Shown here: piece by piece, positions 1-9,026 of the stretch
Position numbering within the stretch: position 1 is the first letter of the stretch
Layout of the letters: each line of letters begins with the position of its first letter
NCBI GenBank assembly: GCA_003576695.1
Contig: QOZQ01000005.1
Location: 248,001 to 312,000, forward strand
Reading direction: 5' to 3'
DNA from: Taklimakanibacter lacteus
GTDB taxonomy: Bacteria; Pseudomonadota; Alphaproteobacteria; Rhizobiales; Aestuariivirgaceae
Length of the DNA stretch: 64,000 bases
Notes under the pieces: model-generated
Database searches by the model: none
Seen by the model: only the letters and a program-made list of their open reading frames with translations
What the model was told of the DNA's origin: nothing
Translations under genes and position numbers: made by a program

Positions 1-377
1 CCGCAGACGCTGCCGTCGAGATTGAAGGAGTTGAGGATCACCGAGGCAAAGCGCGGGTCCCAGCCATGCTGGCGCACGGTGTCGGGATCAGGCAGCGCCA
101 TGATGTTCGGATAGCCATTGTCGTCATTGCTGATCGGACCCGGAAACACCGGAATGCCGGTCGGCGCGCCGTCGCTATGGGCCACGCAATAGAGAATGGC
201 GTTCAGCGCATCGCCATTATAGGAGAGCTTGAAGGGAGCGGTCTTCGAGCGGAAGACGCCATTGACCTCCGCCATATGCACATTGATGAAGCGGGCGCCC
301 TTGCCGGCAAGCTCCTTATGGAGCTGCTGCAGCCTTTGCTTGCGCTCGGCCACCGCTTTGGCGAAATCCGTCGTCAT
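1..377 (-). CDS. Glutamine synthetase-like (gamma-glutamyl-amide ligase family), 3' end cut by window edge
   Basis: About 125 N-terminal residues are visible; the rest lies left of the window. The segment ARFINVHMAEVNGVFRSK and the later run PDPDTVRQHGWDPRFASVI match the layout of the N-terminal beta-grasp domain of the glutamine synthetase superfamily, where a strand is followed by a G-x-x-R-x-K step and then by the PDP-T-x-x-x-x-W-x-P segment. Family members ligate glutamate, or another acid, to ammonia or amines using ATP. The ATG shares four bases (ATGA) with the stop of the livM-like permease, so it is the last visible gene of the Liv operon. A role in gamma-glutamylating an imported amine would fit the aldehyde dehydrogenase and amidohydrolase genes upstream, but that is inference. 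The catalytic C-terminal barrel cannot be examined here. Confidence 0.62.
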   Translation of the reverse strand, partial: MTTDFAKAVAERKQRLQQLHKELAGKGARFINVHMAEVNGVFRSKTAPFKLSYNGDALNAILYCVAHSDGAPTGIPVFPGPISNDDNGYPNIMALPDPDTVRQHGWDPRFASVILNSFNLDGSVC

Positions 378-1471
378 ATGGGCTTTCCTTCCGTGATGGC
401 GCGCGGCTGCCGGCGCGCAAAGAGCCGCCAGAGCAGTTCATCCAGCTCCAGCCTTACAAAAATACCGCGCGGGCGAAAGGTCATGCCGAGAACGATGATG
501 GCGCCCATCGCGAGCCCTGAGAGCCCCAGAAGCGGGGGAAGCTGGAAGCCCGCAACGGCGATGCCGCTTTCGACGCTGCGGATCGCCTCGAGCAGCAGCG
601 CCAGCGCGATGCAGCCGAAGACCGCTCCCGACACGGTGCGCATGCCGCCCAGGATCAGCATGGCGAGCGTCGTCATCACCAGCTCGAAATGGAAGGCGCG
701 CGCATTGATCGTGCCCATGAAGAAGGCATAGAGAATGCCGCCCGAGGCGCATATCACGGCGCCGAGGATCCAGGCCAGAAGGCGCAGGCGGAAGACATCG
801 ACGCCGAACGCGCGGGCCGCGAGCAGACTTTCGGCACTGGCTCGGAGATGCAATCCCGAGGCGCTGTCCTTGAAGAGGCGCGCAATGATCGTGGCCAGCG
901 TCGCCGCGCCGATGGCGGTCGCAAGGCCGACCACTTGCGGAATGCCGAAGAAGGCCTGGGCGCCCTTGAACAGGTCGGTCCACTGGATGAAGATCGAATG
1001 CACCACCATCATCAGGCTGAAGGTCACGATGGTGGCAGCCTCGCCCGAAAGCCTGGCGATGACGAGGCCAGTGAGGGCGGCGATGAGGCCGGTAATGCCG
1101 AGGCCCGCTCCCGCGGCGAGCGCCGGGTGCAATACGATATCAGCGAGACCGAAGGGTGCGTCAGGGATGGAAAGCTTCTTCATCGCCACCGGGGTCGCCA
1201 GGATCGCCACCGAATAGGCGCCGATGCCGACAAAGGCCCCCTGCCCCAGATTGGCGACCATGGAATTGCCCATGAATATCTGGAGACCCAGCACGATCAG
1301 GAGATTGACATAGGCGGCAAAGGCGACGCGCACCAGATAGGCCGGAGCGAAGAGAAGAATGACGATGCCGATGAGGATGACCGGCAGCGCCGTCACCAGC
1401 CCGCCGACCAGCGAGCGCATCCACGGGGCCAAGGTTTTCTGCGCTGATCTGGTCTGGGTGGTGACGGACAT
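374..1471 (-). CDS. livM: Branched-chain amino acid-type ABC transporter permease (LivM family)
   Basis: The product is about 365 residues, with a short basic N-terminus (MSVTTQTRSAQKTLAPW) and then about ten hydrophobic segments. It contains the LivM-family stretch NLGQGAFVGIGAYSVAIL near residues 90-110 and ILGGMRTVSGAVFG near the C-terminus. LivM pairs with LivH to form the membrane channel of Liv-type importers for amino acids, amides and related small molecules. The chosen ATG has AAGGAG about ten bases upstream, inside the end of livH. An upstream in-frame start would overlap livH by about 60 bases and lacks such a site. The gene is five bases downstream of livH and overlaps the next gene by four bases, so it is translationally coupled in one operon. 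Confidence 0.9.
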   Translation of the reverse strand: MSVTTQTRSAQKTLAPWMRSLVGGLVTALPVILIGIVILLFAPAYLVRVAFAAYVNLLIVLGLQIFMGNSMVANLGQGAFVGIGAYSVAILATPVAMKKLSIPDAPFGLADIVLHPALAAGAGLGITGLIAALTGLVIARLSGEAATIVTFSLMMVVHSIFIQWTDLFKGAQAFFGIPQVVGLATAIGAATLATIIARLFKDSASGLHLRASAESLLAARAFGVDVFRLRLLAWILGAVICASGGILYAFFMGTINARAFHFELVMTTLAMLILGGMRTVSGAVFGCIALALLLEAIRSVESGIAVAGFQLPPLLGLSGLAMGAIIVLGMTFRPRGIFVRLELDELLWRLFARRQPRAITEGKPI

Positions 1472-1476
1472 GCGTC

Positions 1477-2376
1477 TCAGATCTCCTTGTCGCCGAGCTC
1501 GATCCGCCGGGTGAGCAATCCCTCCGGCCGCCACACCAGCAGGCCTGCGATGATGCTGTAGGCGATCGCGTCACGCAGGCCGCCATATTCCTGCGGCAAC
1601 AGGACGATGATCGCCACATCGAGGAAGCCCAGGAGCATGCCGCCCAGAACGGCGCCGCCGAGCGAGCCGAAGCCGCCGATCACGCAGGCGATGAAGGCCT
1701 TGATCACCGGCTGGAAGCCGAAGGTCGGGTCGATGCTGCCACGCCTGGCGATGATGAAGATCGCGGCAATGCCGGCGAGGAGGCCCGACAGAGCGAAGGC
1801 CGTGGCGATCACCCGGTTGGCCCTGATGCCCATCAGGCGGACGGTGGAGAATTCGCGCGTCGCCGCCCTGATCGCAAGGCCGAGAGTGGAGTGCTTGAGG
1901 AACAGGACGAGGCCGCCGATCGCCAGCGCCACCACGGCAAGCTCGAGGAGCTGCAGCAGCGAAATGGCATAGGGGCCGATGAAGATGGTGCGGCTCAGCT
2001 CGCTGAAGACCGGAACCGCGCGCGGACGCGGGGAGATCAGCAGCGTCAGCAGGTTCTGCACCACGATGCTGACGCCAAGTGCGGTGAGAAGGCCGGTGGT
2101 GGTCGGCGCGTGGCGCACCGGCCGGAAGGCGATCCGCTCGAACAGCACGGCGACCAAGGCGCCCGCGGCGATGGCGATGGGCGCCACCAGCCAGGGCGAG
2201 CCGATGCCGATCAGTATGGCGAGATACATCGAATAGCCGGCGCAGGCGATGATCTCGCCATGGGCGAAGTTCATCAGATTCATGATGGAATAGACGAGCG
2301 CCAGGCCGAGCGCGATGAGCGCATATTCCGAGCCGAAGGCGAGCGCGTTCAGGCCTTGCTGGATCGCATAATCCAT
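1477..2376 (-). CDS. livH: Branched-chain amino acid-type ABC transporter permease (LivH family)
   Basis: This 299-residue integral membrane protein has the LivH hallmark N-terminus: a first helix, then ALGLALVYSIMNLMNFAHGE near residues 20-40. It also has IGGFGSLGGAVLGG near residues 225-240. It is the second channel subunit, partner of the livM product. The spacing to livF is six bases and to livM five bases, both on the minus strand, giving a compact operon. The family assignment is secure. The substrate is not readable, because Liv-type systems also carry urea, short amides, choline-like compounds and aromatic acids. Confidence 0.92.
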   Translation of the reverse strand: MDYAIQQGLNALAFGSEYALIALGLALVYSIMNLMNFAHGEIIACAGYSMYLAILIGIGSPWLVAPIAIAAGALVAVLFERIAFRPVRHAPTTTGLLTALGVSIVVQNLLTLLISPRPRAVPVFSELSRTIFIGPYAISLLQLLELAVVALAIGGLVLFLKHSTLGLAIRAATREFSTVRLMGIRANRVIATAFALSGLLAGIAAIFIIARRGSIDPTFGFQPVIKAFIACVIGGFGSLGGAVLGGMLLGFLDVAIIVLLPQEYGGLRDAIAYSIIAGLLVWRPEGLLTRRIELGDKEI

Positions 2377-2382
2377 GTCGCC

Positions 2383-3084
<702 letters not shown>

Positions 3085-3100
3085 GCTTCTCCCCCTTTCC

Positions 3101-3227
3101 GTCATCCCGGCGAAAGCCGGGACCCCCTAAATTCTTTCAATGCGATCAGCGCCGCCCAGATTGCACTTATTCAATGGGTCCCGGCTTTCGCCGGGATGAC
3201 GAACCATGGCCGGGATGACGAACCATG
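3101..3227 (+). repeat. Palindromic intergenic repeat (REP/MITE-like), copy 1, with short tandem duplication
   Basis: The element has 25-base near-perfect inverted ends: it starts GTCATCCCGGCGAAAGCCG and ends with the reverse complement at 3176-3200. Each arm itself contains the hairpin CCCGGCGAAAGCCGGG. Directly after it, an 18-base piece (CCGGGATGACGAACCATG) is present twice, at 3191-3208 and 3210-3227. A second copy with the same ends and nearly the same length lies at 58477-58575. Both copies sit between genes of ABC transporter operons. No open frame is inside. It is non-autonomous, as expected for a REP-type element. Confidence 0.85.
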
Positions 3228-3234
3228 AAAGAAA

Positions 3235-4395
3235 CTATTTCAGATACGGAATATTGGGCGGCATGACCTCGGTGATGAGAGCCCGCTTGCCGTCGGCGAA
3301 GCCGATCACCGGCACCGTCTTGATCGGATAGCTCTGCTTCTCGGCGAAGGAGATGGTCTCGGCGGTGACACCCTTATAGCCGCCCTCGGCGCGGATCGCG
3401 TCGCGCAATTTGGCCGGATCGACACTGCCCGCCTTCTTCGCGGCACCGGCGATCACCGCCACCATGTCGCCGCCCAGCGCATCGAAGATGCCATTGACCT
3501 TGAAGCCGGCGTCCTTGCACTCTTTCAGGAACTGGTCGATGGCGCCGCCATTGCCGATGACGCCATGGGTGGCGAAGATCACCTTGTCGAGATCGGCTTG
3601 CTTGCCGACCGTCGCCTCGAGGGAAGGATCATCGAAGCCGTCGGACCCGGCGATCCAGCCATCATAGCCATTGGCGCGCAATTGCCGGATGAGGATGCCG
3701 ATATCGGGCAGGATGCCGCTGACATGGATGACATCCGGCTTTTCGCCCAGGGCCTTGATGCTGGCAATCTGCGGCGACCAGTCGGAAATGCCGAAATTAT
3801 AGCTGAATTTGCCGACCACCTGGCCGCCCGCCTTGGTGAAGGCGTCGCCGAACCATTCGGGCAGCTTCGCCGACCAGGAGCCTGAATCCTCCGAGGTGAG
3901 GAGCACGGCCTTGCGCGCGCCCTTGGCATAGGCGACGGCGGCGGTCGCGGCGGCATTGATCGGATCGGGCACGGCGCCGGCAATGAAGTTGCCGGTACCG
4001 AGCTCCTGCATCTCGACTTGCGTGTTGGGCGCGGAATAGACGGTGACGTTGTAGCTCTGCGCCATGGTCGTCATCGGAATGAGGGCATCGGGGAAGGGCA
4101 GGCCGGTGATGACCTGGGCGCCGGCATCGAGGAATTTCTGGCCAAGCGAGACAGAGAGCTGCGCGTCGGAGCGGTTGTCCTCGACCAGGATCTCCACTTT
4201 CGGATCATCGGCCCCTGCCGCCTTGTTCACCTTGTCGGCCATGCAGCGCATGCCTTCGGATTCGGCATAGGGCGTCAGAGGACCGGTCAATGCCACGGCG
4301 ATGCCGATCTTGACGGTGTCGGCGGCGAAGGCGGTGCCGCCCCCTCCGATGACGAGCCCCAGGGCCATGACCGGTACGAGCTTCTTCAGTTCCAT
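3235..4395 (-). CDS. Periplasmic substrate-binding protein of the Liv-type ABC importer
   Basis: This 386-residue protein has an N-terminal export signal (MELKKLVPVMALGLVIGGGG, then cleavage after TAFA). The mature part opens VKIGIAVALTGPLTPYAESEG, the type I periplasmic-binding fold start typical of LivK-like proteins, followed by VEILVEDNRSDAQ. It delivers the substrate to the LivHM channel. It starts inside the last ten bases of livG and is followed by the palindromic repeat and then livF. The pocket residues that bind the alpha-amino and carboxylate groups in LivK cannot be aligned reliably by eye, so the ligand is unknown. Confidence 0.92.
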   Translation of the reverse strand: MELKKLVPVMALGLVIGGGGTAFAADTVKIGIAVALTGPLTPYAESEGMRCMADKVNKAAGADDPKVEILVEDNRSDAQLSVSLGQKFLDAGAQVITGLPFPDALIPMTTMAQSYNVTVYSAPNTQVEMQELGTGNFIAGAVPDPINAAATAAVAYAKGARKAVLLTSEDSGSWSAKLPEWFGDAFTKAGGQVVGKFSYNFGISDWSPQIASIKALGEKPDVIHVSGILPDIGILIRQLRANGYDGWIAGSDGFDDPSLEATVGKQADLDKVIFATHGVIGNGGAIDQFLKECKDAGFKVNGIFDALGGDMVAVIAGAAKKAGSVDPAKLRDAIRAEGGYKGVTAETISFAEKQSYPIKTVPVIGFADGKRALITEVMPPNIPYLK

Positions 4396-5150
4396 TGTCT
4401 TTCCTCCCGTATGTTTTTTTGATGCGGCGCTGCTTCGGCAGCCCCCAGATAGATCTCGGCCACTTTCGGATTGGCGCGGATGAGCTCGGGCGTCCCGATC
4501 GCCACCACCTCGCCCATGTCGAGCACGCAGATGCGGTCGCAGACGCTCATGATGAAATGCAGATCATGATCGATGACAAGGAGCGCGCACCGGCTGCGCC
4601 GGCGGATGGCGCGCAGCTGATCGGCGAGGGCTGCCGTCTCGTAGTCATTCATGCCGGCCGCCGGCTCATCGAGCAGCAGAAGCTTGGCGCCCAGGGCCTC
4701 GGCCCGCGCCAGCTCGAGGCGGCGCTGCTGGCCATAAGGCAATGTGCCGGCCGGACGCCCGGCATCGGCGGCGAGGCCGAAGCGGTCGAGCAGCGCATCG
4801 ATATCGATGCTGCGCGCGACCTCGGGCCGGTGACGGCGGCAGGTGATGAGACCGACCTCGACATTCTGGCGCACCGTCAGGGACGGGAAGAGACGCAGAT
4901 TCTGGAAGGTGCGGCCGACACCCTGGCGGGCGGCAAATTCAGGCCCGCGGCCGGTGAGATCGACATCGCCCAGGCGGATCGAACCGCTGTCGGGCTTGAG
5001 GACGCCGCTGATGGCATTGACGAGCGTCGACTTGCCGGCGCCATTGGGACCGATCAGGCCCAGAATCTCATCCGCAGCACCGACGAAGCTCACGCCGCGC
5101 AAGGCGCGCACGCCCATGAAACTCTTGCTGACGTTGTCGATCGACAGCAC
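4386..5150 (-). CDS. livG: Branched-chain amino acid-type ABC transporter ATP-binding protein (LivG family)
   Basis: With a GTG start the product is about 254 residues. It shows Walker A GPNGAGKSTLVNAISG, the LivG-type VGRTFQNLRLFPSLTV stretch, signature LPYGQQRRLELARA and Walker B LLLLDEPAAGMN. The GTG is preferred: GGAG lies seven bases upstream, and the N-terminus then reads VLSIDNVSKSFMGVRALRG as in relatives. The only longer alternative is a TTG start at 5234, which would lie inside the palindromic operator. The gene follows the cupin/HTH regulator on the same strand, separated by about 110 bases that carry the operator, so livG probably heads its own regulated transcript. Confidence 0.9.
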   Translation of the reverse strand: MLSIDNVSKSFMGVRALRGVSFVGAADEILGLIGPNGAGKSTLVNAISGVLKPDSGSIRLGDVDLTGRGPEFAARQGVGRTFQNLRLFPSLTVRQNVEVGLITCRRHRPEVARSIDIDALLDRFGLAADAGRPAGTLPYGQQRRLELARAEALGAKLLLLDEPAAGMNDYETAALADQLRAIRRRSRCALLVIDHDLHFIMSVCDRICVLDMGEVVAIGTPELIRANPKVAEIYLGAAEAAPHQKNIREERQWN

Positions 5151-5225
5151 GGATCTCCGCGGCCTCCCTCTGGCGCTTATGATTGGTAGCGTTGCGGCGC
5201 TGTTATCGAGACAGTCTATTGCCGG

Positions 5226-5263
5226 ATTTTCCAAAATGCAAGAAATTTTCTATTTTGGAAAAT
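5226..5263. promoter_or_regulatory. Candidate operator: 12-bp perfect inverted repeat upstream of livG
   Basis: ATTTTCCAAAAT at 5226-5237 and its exact reverse complement ATTTTGGAAAAT at 5252-5263 are separated by 14 bases. The site lies between the regulator stop codon and the livG start. A closely similar sequence recurs at 8106-8138 in front of the SDR and aldehyde dehydrogenase genes. The AT-rich composition contrasts with the GC-rich surroundings. Binding by the adjacent cupin/HTH protein is inferred, not shown. Confidence 0.7.
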
Positions 5264-5896
5264 TTATCCGCGACGCGTTCCCGGAGCGCCGGCCAGGTCC
5301 ATGTCTCCCGGCACCGTGTTCGACATCAGAACCACGGCATCCGCCGATCCCACCGCGACATAGGCATGCGGCATGCTGGCATCGAACAGGATGCTGTCGC
5401 CGGTCGCCAGCACGGTCGGCTCGTAATGCTCGGTATGGAGGTTGAGCGTGCCTTCGAGCACATGCAGGAACTCCTCGCCCGGATGGCTGCGCCAGCCGCC
5501 GCTGTCTTCGACGGTGCGGGCGCTGATCACGACGCGCCAGAAGACATTGCGCTTTTCGCGGAAGTCGCTGCACAGGACCTCAAACCGCATGCCCGGCGTC
5601 TGATGCACGATGCCGCCGCCCGCCTGAGTGATCGAGCGGCGCGCGATGGGCGTCTTGTCCGAGGACGAGAGAAAGGCGGTGACCGGCACCTTGAGGAGGC
5701 CCGACAGCGTCAAGGCGATGTCGAAAGTGAGCCTGGCCTTGCCGTTCTCGATCTTGGAGAGCTGCGAGACCGACAGCCCGCAGGCAGCGCTCAGCTCCTC
5801 GAGAGTGAGACCCTTGGACTTTCTGATTTCGCGAATCTTGGCGAGGACGGTTTTGGACTTCACCAGCGCCTGAGCTCCATTTTTCGAATCCGGCAA
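5264..5896 (-). CDS. XRE-type HTH regulator with C-terminal cupin domain
   Basis: This 210-residue protein has two parts. Residues 15-70 form an XRE helix-turn-helix (IREIRKSKGLTLEELSAACG, then SVSQLSKIENGK). Residues about 125-195 form a small cupin barrel (WRSHPGEEFLHVLEGTL, then GDSILFDASMPHAY). Proteins of this build (PuuR/SutR-like) usually repress catabolic operons and sense a ligand through the cupin. The gene starts two bases after the N-formylglutamate amidohydrolase-like gene and ends right at the palindrome in front of livG, so it is embedded in the operon it probably controls. PuuR itself controls a gamma-glutamylation pathway, which fits the glutamine-synthetase-like gene of this locus. 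Confidence 0.88.
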   Translation of the reverse strand: MPDSKNGAQALVKSKTVLAKIREIRKSKGLTLEELSAACGLSVSQLSKIENGKARLTFDIALTLSGLLKVPVTAFLSSSDKTPIARRSITQAGGGIVHQTPGMRFEVLCSDFREKRNVFWRVVISARTVEDSGGWRSHPGEEFLHVLEGTLNLHTEHYEPTVLATGDSILFDASMPHAYVAVGSADAVVLMSNTVPGDMDLAGAPGTRRG

Positions 5897-5898
5897 AT

Positions 5899-6687
5899 CT
5901 AGCCTACCGTCACTGGTCCGACACTGTCCATGAGATGCATTTCCGCCTGCAAAGCGGGAATGAGCGCGTCGGCCATCTTTGCCACATCCGCCGCGGTCCC
6001 CAGAAGGTCGTTGCGGATTTCGAGATAGAGACAGGCAAGCCCCTGATCGAGGCCGTAATGGCGCAGCGTATAGCCTTCCGCGGCATGCCAGTCATAGGGC
6101 TCGTTGCTGCCGATGACGAACGCCTTCTGCCGGCGCAGCTCGGCAAGGGCCGCATCACCCATCCGGCATTCCTTGCGCCACAGGACGCCGATATCGGTCG
6201 GACGCGTCTTGCCGCCCATGACCGGCGTGAAGGTGTGGACGGAGACGACAGCCGGCCTTGCCACCAGAGACGCGCGCATCGCGGCATCGAACGGCAGGCG
6301 CGCAATCGCCTCGCGCAAGGCTCTGTCTTCTTCTGTCGCCGCGAGATTGCCGGGCACCGGTATGCCACCCATATCGGGACGCAGGCAGTCCCAGTCGGCG
6401 GGGGCGCGATTGAGATCGAGGAACAGGCGCGAAAAATTGGCCATGACGGCCGGCGCTGCGAGTCTTTCGGCAAGAAGCAGGGTCAGCGCGGCGCCGCCAA
6501 TGTCCCAGGCGAAATGCGTGTCGAGGAATGGAGCGGCAATGCCGAGATTGCGCCAGGGCGGCGGCACGAGATTGCCGGCATGCTCGCAGACGAGCAGCAG
6601 CGGTGAAGGTCGCCCCGCCGCGTGGAAGGTGACGGAAGCCTTGGCGAGCGCGTCGCGGTCGCAATCAGGCAAATTCGGTGCGGACAT
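5899..6687 (-). CDS. N-formylglutamate amidohydrolase family protein
   Basis: The product is about 262 residues. The family signature appears as LLLVCEHAGNLVPPPWRNLG near residue 30, THFAWDIGGAALT near 55-67 and FSRLFLDLNRAP near 85. These segments hold the putative metal- and substrate-binding residues of the HutG-type amidohydrolase family, which hydrolyses N-formyl or other acyl-amide bonds of acidic amino acids. The 5' end overlaps the aldehyde dehydrogenase gene by 23 bases, so the two are probably co-translated. No histidine-utilisation genes are nearby, so a role in histidine degradation is unlikely. Cleaving an amide formed in this pathway is a reasonable but untested guess. Confidence 0.85.
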   Translation of the reverse strand: MSAPNLPDCDRDALAKASVTFHAAGRPSPLLLVCEHAGNLVPPPWRNLGIAAPFLDTHFAWDIGGAALTLLLAERLAAPAVMANFSRLFLDLNRAPADWDCLRPDMGGIPVPGNLAATEEDRALREAIARLPFDAAMRASLVARPAVVSVHTFTPVMGGKTRPTDIGVLWRKECRMGDAALAELRRQKAFVIGSNEPYDWHAAEGYTLRHYGLDQGLACLYLEIRNDLLGTAADVAKMADALIPALQAEMHLMDSVGPVTVG

Positions 6688-8065
6688 GAAACGCCTTGAT
6701 ATCGCTGGCCTGCCTCAGGCCTTCACGGCCATTGACGCGGCCGAGGCCGGAATTCTTCAACCCGCCCCAGGGCAGATAGAGATCGGCATGATCGCAACGG
6801 TTGAGATAGACCGTGCCCGCCTCGATCTCATCGAGGAGCTTCAATCCGGTGTCGCTGTCGGCCGTCCAGACGCTGGCGCTCAGCCCATAGTCGCTGTCAT
6901 TCATCAGGCGAATGGCCTCGGCATCGTCACGCACGGTCTGGATGGCGACAACAGGACCGAAAGTCTCCTCGCGCATCACCGTCATCGTATGATCGGTGCC
7001 GACCAGCATTTCAGGCTCGACATAGGCCTCGCCCGGCAGGGATGTCGGCGACCGCCCGGGCGCCAGGACGCGCCGCGCCCCCCTGGCGACGGCATCGCCA
7101 ATATGGGTGCGAATGGTTTGGGCGGCGCGCGCACTCACCACCGGACCGATATAGGGCCTGGCATCGATCGGATGATCGATCGTGACCTCGGCCGCCTGCG
7201 CGGCAAAGGCCTCGATGAAGCGTGGGGCGATCGCTTCATGCACATAGATACGCTCGACCGAGCAGCAGGACTGGCCGGCATTGGAATAGCTGCCCTCGAT
7301 CAGCAAGGGGATGGCCTTGTCGAGATCCGCATCGGGGCGGATGTAAGCGGGATCCTTGCCGCCAAGCTCGAGATGGACATGAGTGAAGGTGCCGGCGGCG
7401 GCGGTATGGACGCGCCTTCCGCCCGGGACTGAGCCGATGAAATGGACGGAGCGCAACCGCCCGGAGCCAATGACGCGCTCGGCATCGGGATGGGTCATGT
7501 CGAGGGCCTGGAAGACGCCAGGCGGCGCGCCCGCTGCGGCAAAGGCTTCCGCCGCAATGTCGCCGATGAGCGGCGTCTGCGGCGAGTGCTTGAAGAGGAC
7601 GACATTGCCCGCCACCAGCGGACCCGAGACGAGATAGCCCAGCATCGCCACTGGATAGTTCCAGGCACAGATCGACAAGGTCACGCCCAGCGCCACATAG
7701 CGGGTGAAGCGTCTGATCCCCGGATCGGCGGCAAACTCCTCATCCGCGAGAGCCACCGCCGCTTCGGCGGTGAGATCGCCGACGAGCTTCAGGCGGGCCG
7801 TCTCGTCCGCCTGCCAGAGCGGACGCCCCATCTGCCAGGCGACGGCTTCGGCAAGTGCCGGAGCGCGCCTCGCCATTTCCTCGCCGAAGCGGGCGATGAC
7901 GGCGATGCGCTCGGCGATGGGCGTGCGCGCCCAACCCTTTGCCGCCGCCTCGGCCCGGGCCAGCGCCGCCTCGATCTCGCGCGAACCCGCATAGAGGCGA
8001 CGGGCATAGACTCTCCCATCGACCGGTGACACGACGTCGAAGGCCGCACGCTCCGCAATGTCCAT
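6665..8065 (-). CDS. NAD(P)-dependent aldehyde dehydrogenase family protein
   Basis: This 466-residue protein has typical family length. The visible catalytic elements are the general base in THVHLELGGKDPAYI near residue 235, the nucleophilic cysteine in NAGQSCCSVERIYV near residue 270, and EETFGPVVAI near residue 370. It oxidises an aldehyde to the acid. It is the first gene of the minus-strand operon and faces the SDR gene across an intergenic region that carries one of the two matching operators. An SDR alcohol dehydrogenase plus an aldehyde dehydrogenase would convert an alcohol to an acid in two steps. The substrate is unknown; succinate-semialdehyde- or betaine-aldehyde-like choices cannot be separated by eye. 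Confidence 0.92.
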   Translation of the reverse strand: MDIAERAAFDVVSPVDGRVYARRLYAGSREIEAALARAEAAAKGWARTPIAERIAVIARFGEEMARRAPALAEAVAWQMGRPLWQADETARLKLVGDLTAEAAVALADEEFAADPGIRRFTRYVALGVTLSICAWNYPVAMLGYLVSGPLVAGNVVLFKHSPQTPLIGDIAAEAFAAAGAPPGVFQALDMTHPDAERVIGSGRLRSVHFIGSVPGGRRVHTAAAGTFTHVHLELGGKDPAYIRPDADLDKAIPLLIEGSYSNAGQSCCSVERIYVHEAIAPRFIEAFAAQAAEVTIDHPIDARPYIGPVVSARAAQTIRTHIGDAVARGARRVLAPGRSPTSLPGEAYVEPEMLVGTDHTMTVMREETFGPVVAIQTVRDDAEAIRLMNDSDYGLSASVWTADSDTGLKLLDEIEAGTVYLNRCDHADLYLPWGGLKNSGLGRVNGREGLRQASDIKAFHVRTEFA

Positions 8066-8105
8066 TTCTCACCCCTGAAGACTACCGGATGACCAATCTA
8101 CACGA

Positions 8106-8138
8106 ATTATCCAAAATGGAAAATTTTTTCGTATTCGG
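8106..8138. promoter_or_regulatory. Candidate operator, second copy, in the ALDH/SDR divergent promoter
   Basis: ATTATCCAAAATG at 8106-8118 matches the first 13 bases of the site at 5226 with one difference. TTTTC and a terminal GG follow at the same spacing in both copies. The site lies between the divergent starts of the aldehyde dehydrogenase (8065, minus) and the SDR (8186, plus), so one bound regulator could control both directions as well as livG. Confidence 0.6.
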
Positions 8139-8185
8139 CTTTTTTGTGCTATGTAACCCGCATAAAACCAGCGGAGAGAGAATCC

Positions 8186-8947
8186 ATGCCCACGCCAAGC
8201 TATGATTTTCGCAACAGAACAGCCGTCGTGACCGGCGCCGGCGGCGGCATGGGCGAGGCGATCACGCTGGCGCTCGCCAAAGCGGGCGCGGCCGTCACCG
8301 CGATCGATGTGAAAGCCTGTCCCGACAGCCTGAAGGCCGCAGGCGCTGCCGTGCAGTATGCGCAGGGCGATCTGCGCGATGCGGGCTTTGTCGAGAAGGC
8401 CATCCGTGCTGCCTATGACCGCCATGGCCGGCTCGACTATCTCGCCAATGTCGCGGGCGTGCTGTGGTTCGGACGCGACAAGTCGCTGCTCGAGACCGAG
8501 CTTTCGGTCTGGGACGAGGTGATGGAGATCAATCTCAAAAGCATGGTGCTGACCAGCCGCGCCGCCACGCCTTTGCTGCGCAAGACGGGCGGCGGCGCCA
8601 TGGTCCATGTCTCAACCATCCAGTGGATGCGCGGCGATCCGCAGCCGCAGGACGCCTATCAGGCGTCCAAGGCCGCGGTCTGCGCCATGTCGCGCTCGCT
8701 CGCCATGCAGCTCGCGGCCGACGGCATCCGCTCCAACAGCATCTGCCCCGGCCCGACATTGACGCCCCTGCAGGCGCGCTGGAACACCGAGCAGATCCGC
8801 GGCCAGGTTGCCGATTATGTGCCGCTGAAGCGCATCGGGACCGCGGATGACATGGCGAATGCCGCGCTGTTCCTTCTGTCGGACGGCGCCAGCTACATCA
8901 CCGGCATCGACCTCGTCGTCGATGGCGGATTGTTGCTCAGAGTTTAG
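8186..8947 (+). CDS. SDR family NAD(P)-dependent oxidoreductase
   Basis: The product is about 253 residues with the classical short-chain dehydrogenase layout. The cofactor loop VVTGAGGGMGEAIT is near residue 12, NVAGV near 85, the catalytic serine in HVSTIQWM near 142 and YQASKAAVCAM (YxxxK) near 156. The C-terminus has the family ending YITGIDLVVDGG. The ATG at 8186 has GGAGAG upstream; a TTG 42 bases earlier has none. It is transcribed away from the aldehyde dehydrogenase and shares its operator region, so it probably belongs to the same pathway as an alcohol- or hydroxy-acid-oxidising step. Confidence 0.92.
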   Translation: MPTPSYDFRNRTAVVTGAGGGMGEAITLALAKAGAAVTAIDVKACPDSLKAAGAAVQYAQGDLRDAGFVEKAIRAAYDRHGRLDYLANVAGVLWFGRDKSLLETELSVWDEVMEINLKSMVLTSRAATPLLRKTGGGAMVHVSTIQWMRGDPQPQDAYQASKAAVCAMSRSLAMQLAADGIRSNSICPGPTLTPLQARWNTEQIRGQVADYVPLKRIGTADDMANAALFLLSDGASYITGIDLVVDGGLLLRV

Positions 8948-9026
8948 GTTCAGGCTCGGAACGATCATTCGACGCTCCGGCGTGCCGGTCCACGGAACGC
9001 CGCGACGGCTCGTGCGTTCTTCCGAC

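Noticed and set aside
3101-3227. Rho-independent terminator
   Set aside because: The hairpins have no T-run on either side, and a matching copy at 58477 shows it to be a dispersed repeat.
5899-6687. Histidine utilisation gene hutG
   Set aside because: The family matches, but no hutH, hutU or hutI gene is nearby and the operon context is amine or amide metabolism, so the symbol was not assigned.
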